DNA of 64,000 nucleotides, from NCBI GenBank assembly GCA_029781975.1, contig JAKOVQ010000001.1, forward strand, positions 1 through 64,000. Reading direction: 5' to 3'. The notes beneath the pieces were generated by a model. That model made no database searches, was not told where the DNA came from, and saw nothing but the letters and a program-made list of their open reading frames with translations. This document shows positions 57,765-64,000 of the stretch, piece by piece. The translations under genes and the position numbers were made by a program. Each line of letters begins with the position of its first letter. Positions within the stretch are counted from its first letter, which is position 1. The stretch is from Acidobacteriota bacterium (GTDB lineage: Bacteria; Acidobacteriota; Thermoanaerobaculia; UBA5066).

Positions 57765-57830
57765 TGCGGTAGGTGACGCAACGGTCGGTCCGGAAGTCCG
57801 CTGAATCTGCGGACTGCGGTAGGTGAGGCA
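57765..57830. repeat. Pair of 16-bp direct repeats near attR
   Basis: TGCGGTAGGTGACGCA (57765-57780) and TGCGGTAGGTGAGGCA (57815-57830) differ at one base and are 50 bp apart. The second ends 10 nt before attR. Likely integrase or Xis arm sites. Confidence 0.6.
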
Positions 57831-57840
57831 CGTGCCGGTC

Positions 57841-57859
57841 GGCTTCGCTACACTCCGCG
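57841..57859. other. attR: right 19-bp attachment repeat
   Basis: Perfect copy of 45559-45577. It includes TACACT, the -10 box of the PBP gene that starts two bases further on. Confidence 0.88.
57849..57854 (+). promoter_or_regulatory. -10-like TACACT inside attR, 6 nt before the PBP GTG
   Basis: TACACT ends 6 nt before GTG 57861, giving a leaderless start that survives integration because it lies in the duplicated core. Confidence 0.5.
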
Positions 57860-57860
57860 G

Positions 57861-60245
57861 GTGACCGCGCTCCCCGGCCCGGGCGACCTCCTCCGGCGCG
57901 CCCGGCTCCTCGCCTCCCGGGTCCCCCGCGCCGTCTGGCTCTTCGCGGGCGGCGCCGTCGCTCTGGGAGCCCTCGCGCTCGGGCTCCTCGTCGCCTACTA
58001 CTCGGGCGTCGTCTCGCGGACGATGGACGGCCGGAGGTGGAACCTCCCGACGCGCGTCTACTCGGACGTCTGGGTCGTCCGCCCCGGCGACGCGCTCGGC
58101 CCCGACGACGTCGTCCGCCGCCTCCAGCGCCTCCGCTACTCCCGGGTGGAGGACGGGCCCGTCGGGCCGGGCCGCTTCCTCCAGTCGCGCGCCCGCCTCG
58201 TGGTCTACCTGAACGACCACGACACGGCCTACGGCCGCCGGCCCGGCTTCCGGGCGCAGATCGACTTCTCGGGGCGGCGGGTCGCCTCGCTCAGGCGAGC
58301 CGACGACGCCGTGCCGGTCCCGTTCCTCGCCTTCGAGCCCGAGGTGGTCGGCACGGTCTTCGACCAGAAGATGGAGGACCGGACCCTCGTCTCGCTCGAC
58401 CAGGTGCCGAAGGTCCTCGTCGACGCCATCGTCGCCACCGAGGACCGGGACTTCTTCTCGCACTCCGGGATCTCCCTCAAGCGGATCGCCGGCGCCTCGG
58501 TCCGCAACCTGTTCCGGGGCTCGGTCCGCCAGGGGGGCTCCACCCTGACGCAGCAGCTCGTCAAGAACCTCTTCCTGACGCCGGAGCGGACGTTCCGCCG
58601 CAAGGCGATCGAGGCGCTCCTGGCGATGATCGTGGAGGCGAAGTACGGCAAGCGGGAGATCCTCGAGGCGTACCTCAACGAGATCTACCTGGGCCAGCGC
58701 GGCTCCGTCTCGGTCACGGGAGTGGCCGAGGCCGCGCGGTTCTACTTCGGCAAGCCCGTCACGCAGCTCGACCTCCCCGAGGCGGCCCTCCTGGCGGGCC
58801 TCATCGCCTCGCCGGGGCGCTTCTCCCCGTTCCGCTTCCCCGAGAGGGCGCGCGAGCGCCGCGACTTCGTCCTGAAGGGGATGCTCGAGGAGAAGAAGAT
58901 CGGCCAACGGGAGTACGCGGCCGCCCTCGCCGCCCCCCTCACCGCCGTGAAGGGCCCGACGACCGGGATCGAGGCCCCGTATTTCGTCGACTTCGTCCTC
59001 GGTCAGGTGAAGGAGTCGCGGGCGGCGCTGGGCCAGGACGGGATGTCGATCTACACGACGCTCGACCCGGAGATGCAGGCGGCCGCGCAGGCGGCGGTGC
59101 AGCGCGGCCTGGACGACCTGGAGAAGCGCTTCCGGCGCCTGAGGCCGAAGGCCGGCCAGCAGCCGCTCGAGGCGGCCCTGATCGCCCTCGACCCGGGGAC
59201 CGGCTCGGTCCGGGCGCTCGTGGGGGGGCGGGACTACCAGACGAGCCAGTTCGACCGCGCCGTCCAGGCGCGCCGGCAGCCCGGCTCGCTCTTCAAGCCG
59301 TTCGTCTACCTCGCGGCCTTCTCGCGCCGCGACCTCGTCCCCCCGATCACGCCGGCCACGATCCTCCAGGACTCGCCGATCGCCCTCGTCTTCGGGACGA
59401 AGGACGAGAGCACCTGGTCCCCGAAGAACTACGACAACCAGTTCCGGGGCCCGATGACGGTGAGGCAGGCGCTGGAGCAGTCGATCAACATCCCCGCCGT
59501 GAGGACCGCCGTCACCGAGGTGGCGCCGGGCAAGACCCTCCTCCCCGACGTCGTGAAGGTGGCGCGCGCGTGCGGCATCACGTCCGAGCTGAAGCCCTAC
59601 CCGTCGCTGGCCCTCGGCTCGTACGAGGTGACGCCGATGGAGATCGCGACCGCCTACGCCACGCTGGCGAACGGCGGGGTCCGGATCAGGCCCACGGCGC
59701 TGATCGGGATCGCCGGCCCCGGCGGCCGGCGGGTCGAGCAGGAAGACGCGCCGCTCGCTCGCGCCGTCGACCCGGACGCGCTCGCGGTCCTCGACTCGCT
59801 CCTCCGGGGCGTCGTCGACCACGGGACCGGGGCGGGGATCCGGCGGCTCGGCGTCCAGGGGATCCTCGCGGGGAAGACCGGGACGACGAACGACGGGCGG
59901 GACGCCTGGTTCATCGGCTTCTCGCCGCGCATCCTCGTCGTCGTCTGGGTCGGGTACGACGACAACCGCGGGCTCGACCTCTCGGGGTCGATGGCGGCCC
60001 TCCCGATCTTCGCGTCGTTCGCGCAGAAGCTCCCCGCGCAGCTCTTCGAGGAGCCGTTCCCGACACCGCGCGGGGTCGTCACGGTCTCGATCGACCCGAC
60101 CACCGGGATGCGCGTCACCGAGGACTGCCCCTCGTCGATCGACGAGCTCTTCGTCGCGGGGACCGCGCCGACGCAGCGCTGCACGGCCCACGGCTCGTGG
60201 GGCCTCCCGCCCCCCTCGGCCGGCCCCGGGGGCGCCCCGTTCTGA
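57861..60245 (+). CDS. Class A penicillin-binding protein, PBP1B-like
   Basis: 794 residues from GTG 57861. Makes and crosslinks peptidoglycan. TM helix at about 24-47. A UB2H-like domain at about 60-150 (RVYSDVWVVRPGDALGPDDV) marks it as PBP1B type, which in relatives binds an activator lipoprotein. The GT51 glycosyltransferase has EDRDFFSH with catalytic Glu194 and later GSTLTQQLVKN. The transpeptidase has SLFK with Ser476 and Lys479, SIN-type QSINIPAVR and KTGTTND. The C-terminus is Pro/Gly-rich. Before island insertion it was joined to the HD gene by GTGA. Confidence 0.93.
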   Translation: MTALPGPGDLLRRARLLASRVPRAVWLFAGGAVALGALALGLLVAYYSGVVSRTMDGRRWNLPTRVYSDVWVVRPGDALGPDDVVRRLQRLRYSRVEDGPVGPGRFLQSRARLVVYLNDHDTAYGRRPGFRAQIDFSGRRVASLRRADDAVPVPFLAFEPEVVGTVFDQKMEDRTLVSLDQVPKVLVDAIVATEDRDFFSHSGISLKRIAGASVRNLFRGSVRQGGSTLTQQLVKNLFLTPERTFRRKAIEALLAMIVEAKYGKREILEAYLNEIYLGQRGSVSVTGVAEAARFYFGKPVTQLDLPEAALLAGLIASPGRFSPFRFPERARERRDFVLKGMLEEKKIGQREYAAALAAPLTAVKGPTTGIEAPYFVDFVLGQVKESRAALGQDGMSIYTTLDPEMQAAAQAAVQRGLDDLEKRFRRLRPKAGQQPLEAALIALDPGTGSVRALVGGRDYQTSQFDRAVQARRQPGSLFKPFVYLAAFSRRDLVPPITPATILQDSPIALVFGTKDESTWSPKNYDNQFRGPMTVRQALEQSINIPAVRTAVTEVAPGKTLLPDVVKVARACGITSELKPYPSLALGSYEVTPMEIATAYATLANGGVRIRPTALIGIAGPGGRRVEQEDAPLARAVDPDALAVLDSLLRGVVDHGTGAGIRRLGVQGILAGKTGTTNDGRDAWFIGFSPRILVVVWVGYDDNRGLDLSGSMAALPIFASFAQKLPAQLFEEPFPTPRGVVTVSIDPTTGMRVTEDCPSSIDELFVAGTAPTQRCTAHGSWGLPPPSAGPGGAPF

Positions 60246-61096
60246 CGCGGCTCGACCTCGACCTCGTCGTGAGGAGCCACGGCTGGTACGACCTGCCGCC
60301 GTTCGCCTGGGACGAGAAGCGGCGCGTCCTGACGTTCGTCACCCTCCACCGGGGGCGCGGAGTCCGGGTGGCCGTCTCCCAGCGAGGCGAGGGGGTGAAC
60401 GTCTCGGCCGGGCGCGCCCCCCGCGCGGTGGTGGAGGCGGCGGTCCGGCGGGTCCTCGACCTCGACGCCGACCTCGCGCCGTTCCACGACCTCTGCCGCG
60501 GCCAGGCGGAGCGGGGCTTCGGCTGGATCGCCGAGCGGGGCGCCGGGAGGATCCTCCGGAGCCCGACGCTCTTCGAGGACGCGGTGAAGGTCCTCGCCAC
60601 CACGAACTGCTCGTGGGCCCTGACGCGCGCCGTGGTCGGGAACCTCGTCTCCGCCTTCGACCGCGACGGGGCGTTCCCCGACGCGGCGTGGGTGGCCGCC
60701 CGGCCCGAGAGGAGCCTGCGCGCCGAGATCCGCCTCGGGTACCGCGCCCCGTTCCTCCTCGCCTTCGCCGAGAGGGTCGCCTCGGGCGCCCTCGACCTGC
60801 GGTCCTGGGAGGACCCCGCCCGGCCGGACGAGGAGGTCGAGGCGGCGATCCGGGGCGAGAAGGGGTTCGGGCCTTACGCCGCGGACACCCTCGGGCGGAT
60901 GCTGGGGCGGCACGCGAAGCTGGGGCTCGACTCCTGGTCGCGGAAGAAGGTGGCCGAGCTCCGCTTCCGCTCCCGCCCGGTTCGCGACGCGCGGGTGGCG
61001 GCGCTCTACGCGCCGTTCGGGAGGTGGGCGGGCCTCGCCTTCTGGCTCGACGTCACGCGGGACTGGCACGCGGGGGCCGACCGGCTCTGGCCGTAG
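60242..61096 (+). CDS. HhH-GPD DNA glycosylase-like protein
   Basis: 284 residues if CTG 60242 is the start (CTGA overlap with the PBP stop). The next candidate, GTG 60269, would cut off LTRLDLDLV just before the motif RSHGWYDLPPFAWD. A helix-hairpin-helix GPD core spans about 115-235 (KVLATTNCSWALTRAVVGNL, then GEKGFGPYAADTLGRMLGRH and the Asp of LGLDSW). Members remove alkylated bases. The distal end has Trp/Arg-rich DWHAGADRLWP. Confidence 0.82.
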   Translation: MTRLDLDLVVRSHGWYDLPPFAWDEKRRVLTFVTLHRGRGVRVAVSQRGEGVNVSAGRAPRAVVEAAVRRVLDLDADLAPFHDLCRGQAERGFGWIAERGAGRILRSPTLFEDAVKVLATTNCSWALTRAVVGNLVSAFDRDGAFPDAAWVAARPERSLRAEIRLGYRAPFLLAFAERVASGALDLRSWEDPARPDEEVEAAIRGEKGFGPYAADTLGRMLGRHAKLGLDSWSRKKVAELRFRSRPVRDARVAALYAPFGRWAGLAFWLDVTRDWHAGADRLWP

Positions 61097-61143
61097 GCGC
61101 TCCGGGCCGCGAGCCCGCGATCTTCCGTGCGAGACTTCCTCGC

Positions 61144-61797
61144 GTGGGCCGCTCCGTCCTCCTGATCGGGGCCACCGGGCTCGTCGGCCGCGACGTCCTC
61201 GCCGGGCTCGTCGGCGACCCGGGCGTCGACCGCGTCGTCGTCCTGTCGAGGAGGCCCCTGCCGCCGGGCCTCCCGGCCTCGAAGGTGGAGGCCCGCGTCG
61301 CCGACCTCGAGGAAGGGCTCGACGCGGTCCCGGACGCGGCCTTTCGCGTCGACCAGGTGGCGTCGGCGCTCGGGACGACGATCCGGCAGGCCGGCACCGA
61401 GGAGCGTTTCCGGAGGGTCGACCACGACGTCCCGCTCGAGGTCTTCCGGCGGGCGCGGGCCGGGGGGGCGCGTCACGCGCTCCTCGTCAGCTCGCTCGGG
61501 GCCGACCCTCGCTCGCGCGTCCTCTACAGCCGCGTCAAGGGAGAGCTGGAGGAGGCCGTCCTGGGCCTCGGCTTCCCGTCCGTCACGGTGCTCCGGCCGT
61601 CGCTCCTCCTCGGGGACCGGGGCGAGCTGCGGCTCGGAGAGGAGATCGGCAAGCGGCTCGGGTTCCTCGTCCCGGGCCGCTGGAAGCCGGTCCGGGCCTC
61701 GGACGTCGCGGCCGCCCTCGTCGCCGCCGCGAGCGAGGACGCGCCGGGGCGGCGGTACGTCGAGTCGGGTCGGATCCGGCGTGAGGGGGGCCGCTGA
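61144..61797 (+). CDS. NAD(P)-binding Rossmann oxidoreductase-like protein (HTATIP2-type)
   Basis: 217 residues from GTG 61144. GATGLVG near 8-14 is the dinucleotide motif. A YSRVKGELEEAV stretch holds the Tyr-x-x-x-Lys pair. The family includes small epimerase-like and TIP30-type proteins of mostly unknown substrate. Clear length and motifs; function not defined. Confidence 0.8.
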   Translation: MGRSVLLIGATGLVGRDVLAGLVGDPGVDRVVVLSRRPLPPGLPASKVEARVADLEEGLDAVPDAAFRVDQVASALGTTIRQAGTEERFRRVDHDVPLEVFRRARAGGARHALLVSSLGADPRSRVLYSRVKGELEEAVLGLGFPSVTVLRPSLLLGDRGELRLGEEIGKRLGFLVPGRWKPVRASDVAAALVAAASEDAPGRRYVESGRIRREGGR

Positions 61798-61799
61798 GC

Positions 61800-62282
61800 G
61801 TGCCGTCCGCTCCCGGGTTCGAGACCTTCCGTGGCCTCCTCGACCGCTCGATCCGCGACGAGACCGTCAAGCGCGCGCTCGCCGGCCTCGACTTCACGCG
61901 GTTCCGGGACTCCTACGCGGGCGCGGACGCCGGGGAGGTCACCACGTACTACGCGGCCGCCCTCCTCGGGTTCGAGCTGGGCTGCACCGCGAGCGACGTC
62001 ATCAAGCTCGTCTCGCTCTACGCGGCGGACGTGAAGGCCGGCTTCTCCCCGTACCGTGGGGCGCTCCTCGGCGGTCTCACCCTGGCGGACGGCGCCGACG
62101 CCGTCCTCGGGGCGCTCGGCCCGCCTGCGAAGTGGGGAGGGGAGCAGCTGGTCCCGACGATCGGGAAGGTGGGGCCCTGGTCCCGATGGGACCTGCCGGA
62201 CCTCTCGGTCCACGTCCAGTTCCGCCCGCGCGGGCGGGCCATCGCCGCGGTGACCCTCCTGGCGCCCGATCGGGTCCCGTGA
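61800..62282 (+). CDS. Hypothetical protein
   Basis: 160 residues from GTG 61800, two bases after the preceding stop. Helical first half (FETFRGLLDRSIRDETVKRA), then a hydrophobic segment near 47-70 and a beta end (DLSVHVQFRPRGRAIAAVTL). No family recognised. Confidence 0.65.
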   Translation: MPSAPGFETFRGLLDRSIRDETVKRALAGLDFTRFRDSYAGADAGEVTTYYAAALLGFELGCTASDVIKLVSLYAADVKAGFSPYRGALLGGLTLADGADAVLGALGPPAKWGGEQLVPTIGKVGPWSRWDLPDLSVHVQFRPRGRAIAAVTLLAPDRVP

Positions 62283-62376
62283 CCGCCCGAGCCGGGCGCC
62301 GCGAGGCGCGACGGGACCGGCGGCCCTTGCCGGGGCCCGTGGGCCGGGCCTACGCTTCCCCCGGAGGAGATCGGAA

Positions 62377-62784
62377 ATGAGCAAGCTCCCCGGCCCCTAC
62401 AGCCGCTTCATCGAGCAGTTCCCGTCCTGCGGCGCCGGCTACGAGAAGCTGGCGAACGTGAGCCGCGAGGCCGCCGGCTTCGAGACGCGCGACGCCGAGC
62501 TCCTCAAGCTCGCGCTCGCGATCGGCTCGCGGCTCGAGGGGGCCGTCCACTCCCATACCCGGCGCGCGCGGGAAGCGGGCGCCTCGGCGGCCGACGTCCG
62601 CGGCGTCGCCATCCTCGGCCTGACGACGCTCGGGTTCCCCCAGACGATGATGGGGCTCTCGTGGGTCGAGGACGTCCTTCGCGACGAGGGGGACGGAGCC
62701 TCCGGCCCCGCGGCCGGCCGGAAGAAGGAGAAGAAGGCCGGCAAGAAGGGGAAGAAGAAGGGGAGCAAGGGCCGGAAGGGTTGA
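62377..62784 (+). CDS. AhpD/carboxymuconolactone decarboxylase-like protein
   Basis: 135 residues, with GGAGGAG upstream of ATG 62377. The core keeps the family helix pattern (FETRDAELLKLALAIGSRLE, then GAVHSHTRRAREAG). The CxxC of AhpD is replaced by EGAVHSH, so it is unlikely to be a peroxidase partner. The last 35 residues are a Lys-rich tail (KKEKKAGKKGKKKG) that may bind nucleic acid or membrane. Confidence 0.78.
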   Translation: MSKLPGPYSRFIEQFPSCGAGYEKLANVSREAAGFETRDAELLKLALAIGSRLEGAVHSHTRRAREAGASAADVRGVAILGLTTLGFPQTMMGLSWVEDVLRDEGDGASGPAAGRKKEKKAGKKGKKKGSKGRKG

Positions 62785-62850
62785 CCCGACGGACGAGAGA
62801 GCCACCCGGACCCGCCCGCGGCGAGCCGGTCGGGAATCCTCTCCCCGGGC

Positions 62851-63393
62851 TCAGGCCTTCCCGGGGCTCGCGGGGGGTCCGGTGAGGGCGAGCTCGCCCT
62901 CGCCGGCCGTCTCGGCGGGCGTCGCGGCAGGCGTCGCGGCAGGCCTTGCGGCGGCGCCGCGCGCGGCTCCGCTTCCGCAGCCCGTGCCGGCGAGCCCCGT
63001 CGCGTCGGGCTCGTGCGCGAGGGCCCCGCGGCCGAGCTCGCAGACGAGGTCGTGCGGCAGGGCGCGGATCCGCGCCGCCAGCGCGCGGTCCTCCGCGGTG
63101 AGCCGGTCCGCCTCGAGGTCCGCCAGGACGACGCGCAGCCAGGTGCGCGCGGCCTCCTCCTCCGCGAGGGAGTAGTAGACGAAGCGGCCGTCGCGCCGCT
63201 CCGTGAGGAGGCCGACCCGCCGCAGGTCGGAGAGGTGCTCCGAGGCGGTGGACCGCGCCATGTCGAAGACGGCCGCGACCTGTCCCACGCAGAGCTCGGG
63301 GCAGGAGGCCAGGACGCCGAGGATCCGGAGCCGGATGCCGTTCGCCAGGGCCTTCGTGAGGTCGAGGAGACGGGGGAGCGTCACGTTCGTCAT
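62851..63393 (-). CDS. ArsR/SmtB-family transcriptional repressor
   Basis: 180 residues. A winged HTH at about 10-90 includes ELCVGQ (Cys31 and Cys35, like the ArsR ELCVC metal site) and AARSTASEHLSDLRRVGLL-type recognition helix. The C-terminal half is longer than usual and Ala/Pro/Gly-rich. It probably senses a soft metal or arsenite. It lies just downstream of the RND pump on the same strand and may control it. Confidence 0.85.
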   Translation of the reverse strand: MTNVTLPRLLDLTKALANGIRLRILGVLASCPELCVGQVAAVFDMARSTASEHLSDLRRVGLLTERRDGRFVYYSLAEEEAARTWLRVVLADLEADRLTAEDRALAARIRALPHDLVCELGRGALAHEPDATGLAGTGCGSGAARGAAARPAATPAATPAETAGEGELALTGPPASPGKA

Positions 63394-63487
63394 TTCGTAA
63401 CCTACCGGAGTCTAGGCTCCTCCCGGGAGGCCGGTCAACGACGAGGTGAGGCCGGCCCGGCCGCGGGGGACGGCCGGGCCCGGGAGG

Positions 63488-64000
63488 TCAGGAGGCGGCG
63501 TCCGCGGCGGGCCCTCCGTGAGACGCGGCCGCCGGCGAGCGCGTCTCGTGCCGCCGGTCGAGCCAGGCGCGGAACTCCTCCATGTAGACGTAGAAGACCG
63601 GCGTGACGAAGAGCGTCAGGAGCTGCGAGAAGACGAGGCCGCCGACGACCGCGAGGCCCAGGGGGCGGCGCGAGCTGGCGCCGGCCCCGAGGCCGAGGGC
63701 GATCGGGAGGGTCCCCATCAGGGCGGCCATCGTCGTCATCATGATCGGCCGGAAGCGGACGACGCAGGCGTCGTAGATGGCCGTGAGCGCGTCCTTCCCC
63801 TCGCGGCGCGCCTCGATCGCGAAGTCGACCATCATGATGCCGTTCTTCTTGACCAGGCCGACGAGCATGATGATCCCGACGAAGGCGTAGATGGAGAGCT
63901 CCACCTTGAACAGGAGGAGCGTCACGAGCGCCCCGAAGCCCGCGAACGGCAGGGCCGAGAGGATCGTCAGCGGGTGGAGGAAGCTCTCGTAGAGGATCCC
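63488..64000 (-). CDS. RND efflux pump permease, 5' part outside window
   Basis: The last 170 residues of an AcrB/CusA-type permease. Visible TM helices include [20 protein letters not shown], a typical last-repeat motif, then [20 protein letters not shown] and [20 protein letters not shown]. The cytoplasmic end is short and polar. Whether it exports metals or drugs cannot be told from the end alone; the ArsR neighbour hints at metal. Confidence 0.9.
   Translation of the reverse strand, partial: GILYESFLHPLTILSALPFAGFGALVTLLLFKVELSIYAFVGIIMLVGLVKKNGIMMVDFAIEARREGKDALTAIYDACVVRFRPIMMTTMAALMGTLPIALGLGAGASSRRPLGLAVVGGLVFSQLLTLFVTPVFYVYMEEFRAWLDRRHETRSPAAASHGGPAADAAS

Larger units (their letters stand above)
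45578..57859. mobile_element. Integrated island of about 12.3 kb at the HD-domain/PBP gene junction
   Basis: Bounded by a perfect 19-bp repeat, with a tyrosine integrase 9 nt from the left core. Related arm repeats (20 of 23 positions) occur near both ends. Contents: integrase, small RHH-like protein, serine recombinase, a plus-strand cargo block (48.0-49.6 kb), a sigma-70-like factor, a long leftward operon with a DUF3987 ATPase, AlpA-like excisionase and small unknowns. No capsid, tail, large terminase, relaxase or conjugation genes are visible. Deleting one repeat plus the island restores a GTGA overlap between the flanking genes. Extent is firm; the class (integrative mobilizable or satellite-like) is inference. 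Confidence 0.9.

Noticed and set aside
45578-57859. Complete prophage
   Set aside because: No capsid, portal, tail, lysis or large terminase gene could be seen.
1-64000. tRNA, rRNA or CRISPR
   Set aside because: No tRNA T-loop motif with cloverleaf, no rRNA-like stretch and no regularly spaced repeat array was found by eye.

Overview
The window is a very GC-rich bacterial chromosome segment with dense, mostly short operons. Several genes imply a cell with an outer membrane: RlpA, a PagL-type lipid A deacylase, a TonB-like protein, several lipobox lipoproteins, and a UB2H-containing class A penicillin-binding protein. The rest of the set includes alpha2-beta2 glycyl-tRNA synthetase, MqnE of the futalosine route to menaquinone, a fused gamma-alpha 2-oxoacid:ferredoxin oxidoreductase subunit and paired amidohydrolases. 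This fits a diderm phylum such as Acidobacteriota best, but that placement is inference and no rRNA or other phylogenetic marker was compared.

Layout. 1-8 kb: end of a 2-oxoacid:ferredoxin oxidoreductase, an operon with two SPFH proteins, an OB-fold lipoprotein, a TRIC-type channel, a nucleotidyltransferase and tryptophanase. 8-15 kb: a leftward cluster (small zinc ribbon, purB, rlpA) divergent from arginine deiminase and a TonB-like protein, then an FHA-GAF-adenylate cyclase and RdgB. 15-24 kb: RsgA behind a possibly structured leader, a DUF255 thioredoxin protein with a DsbD-like tail, a DMT transporter, a leftward TPR / sigma factor / PagL cluster and an EAL protein. 24-33 kb: GH20 hexosaminidase, META-domain protein, transglutaminase-like protein, ADP-ribosylglycohydrolase, thioredoxin, YjbQ, MqnE and RecO. 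33-45.6 kb: glyQS, a chalcone-isomerase-like protein, a 699-residue GreA-like protein, two amidohydrolase proteins, a class II aldolase and a tandem HD-domain protein. 57.9-64 kb: PBP1B-like enzyme, HhH-GPD glycosylase, NAD-binding protein, AhpD-like protein, ArsR regulator and the end of an RND pump.

The main discovery is an integrated element of about 12.3 kb (45,578-57,859). It is bounded by a perfect 19-bp direct repeat at 45,559-45,577 and 57,841-57,859, with a tyrosine integrase at its left edge. Removing the element in silico rejoins the HD-domain gene and the PBP gene so that the HD stop and the PBP start share GTGA. That is the same tight junction seen at many other gene pairs here. 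The repeat also carries the PBP -10 box. Inside are an AlpA-like excisionase, a DUF3987 ATPase with replication-like context, a PC4-like protein, zinc-ribbon and HTH proteins, its own sigma-70-like factor behind a good intrinsic terminator, a serine recombinase, and a more AT-rich cargo patch with a DUF2335 membrane protein. No capsid, terminase large subunit or conjugation gene is visible, so it looks like a mobilizable or satellite-type island.

Two expression habits recur. Many gene pairs overlap by GTGA or ATGA, and a few appear to use CTG in a CTGA overlap (rlpA, the HhH-GPD gene, possibly the EAL gene). About a dozen starts lie only 6-11 nt after a -10-like hexamer, which suggests leaderless transcripts. 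Long antisense ORFs are GC-driven shadows and are left out.
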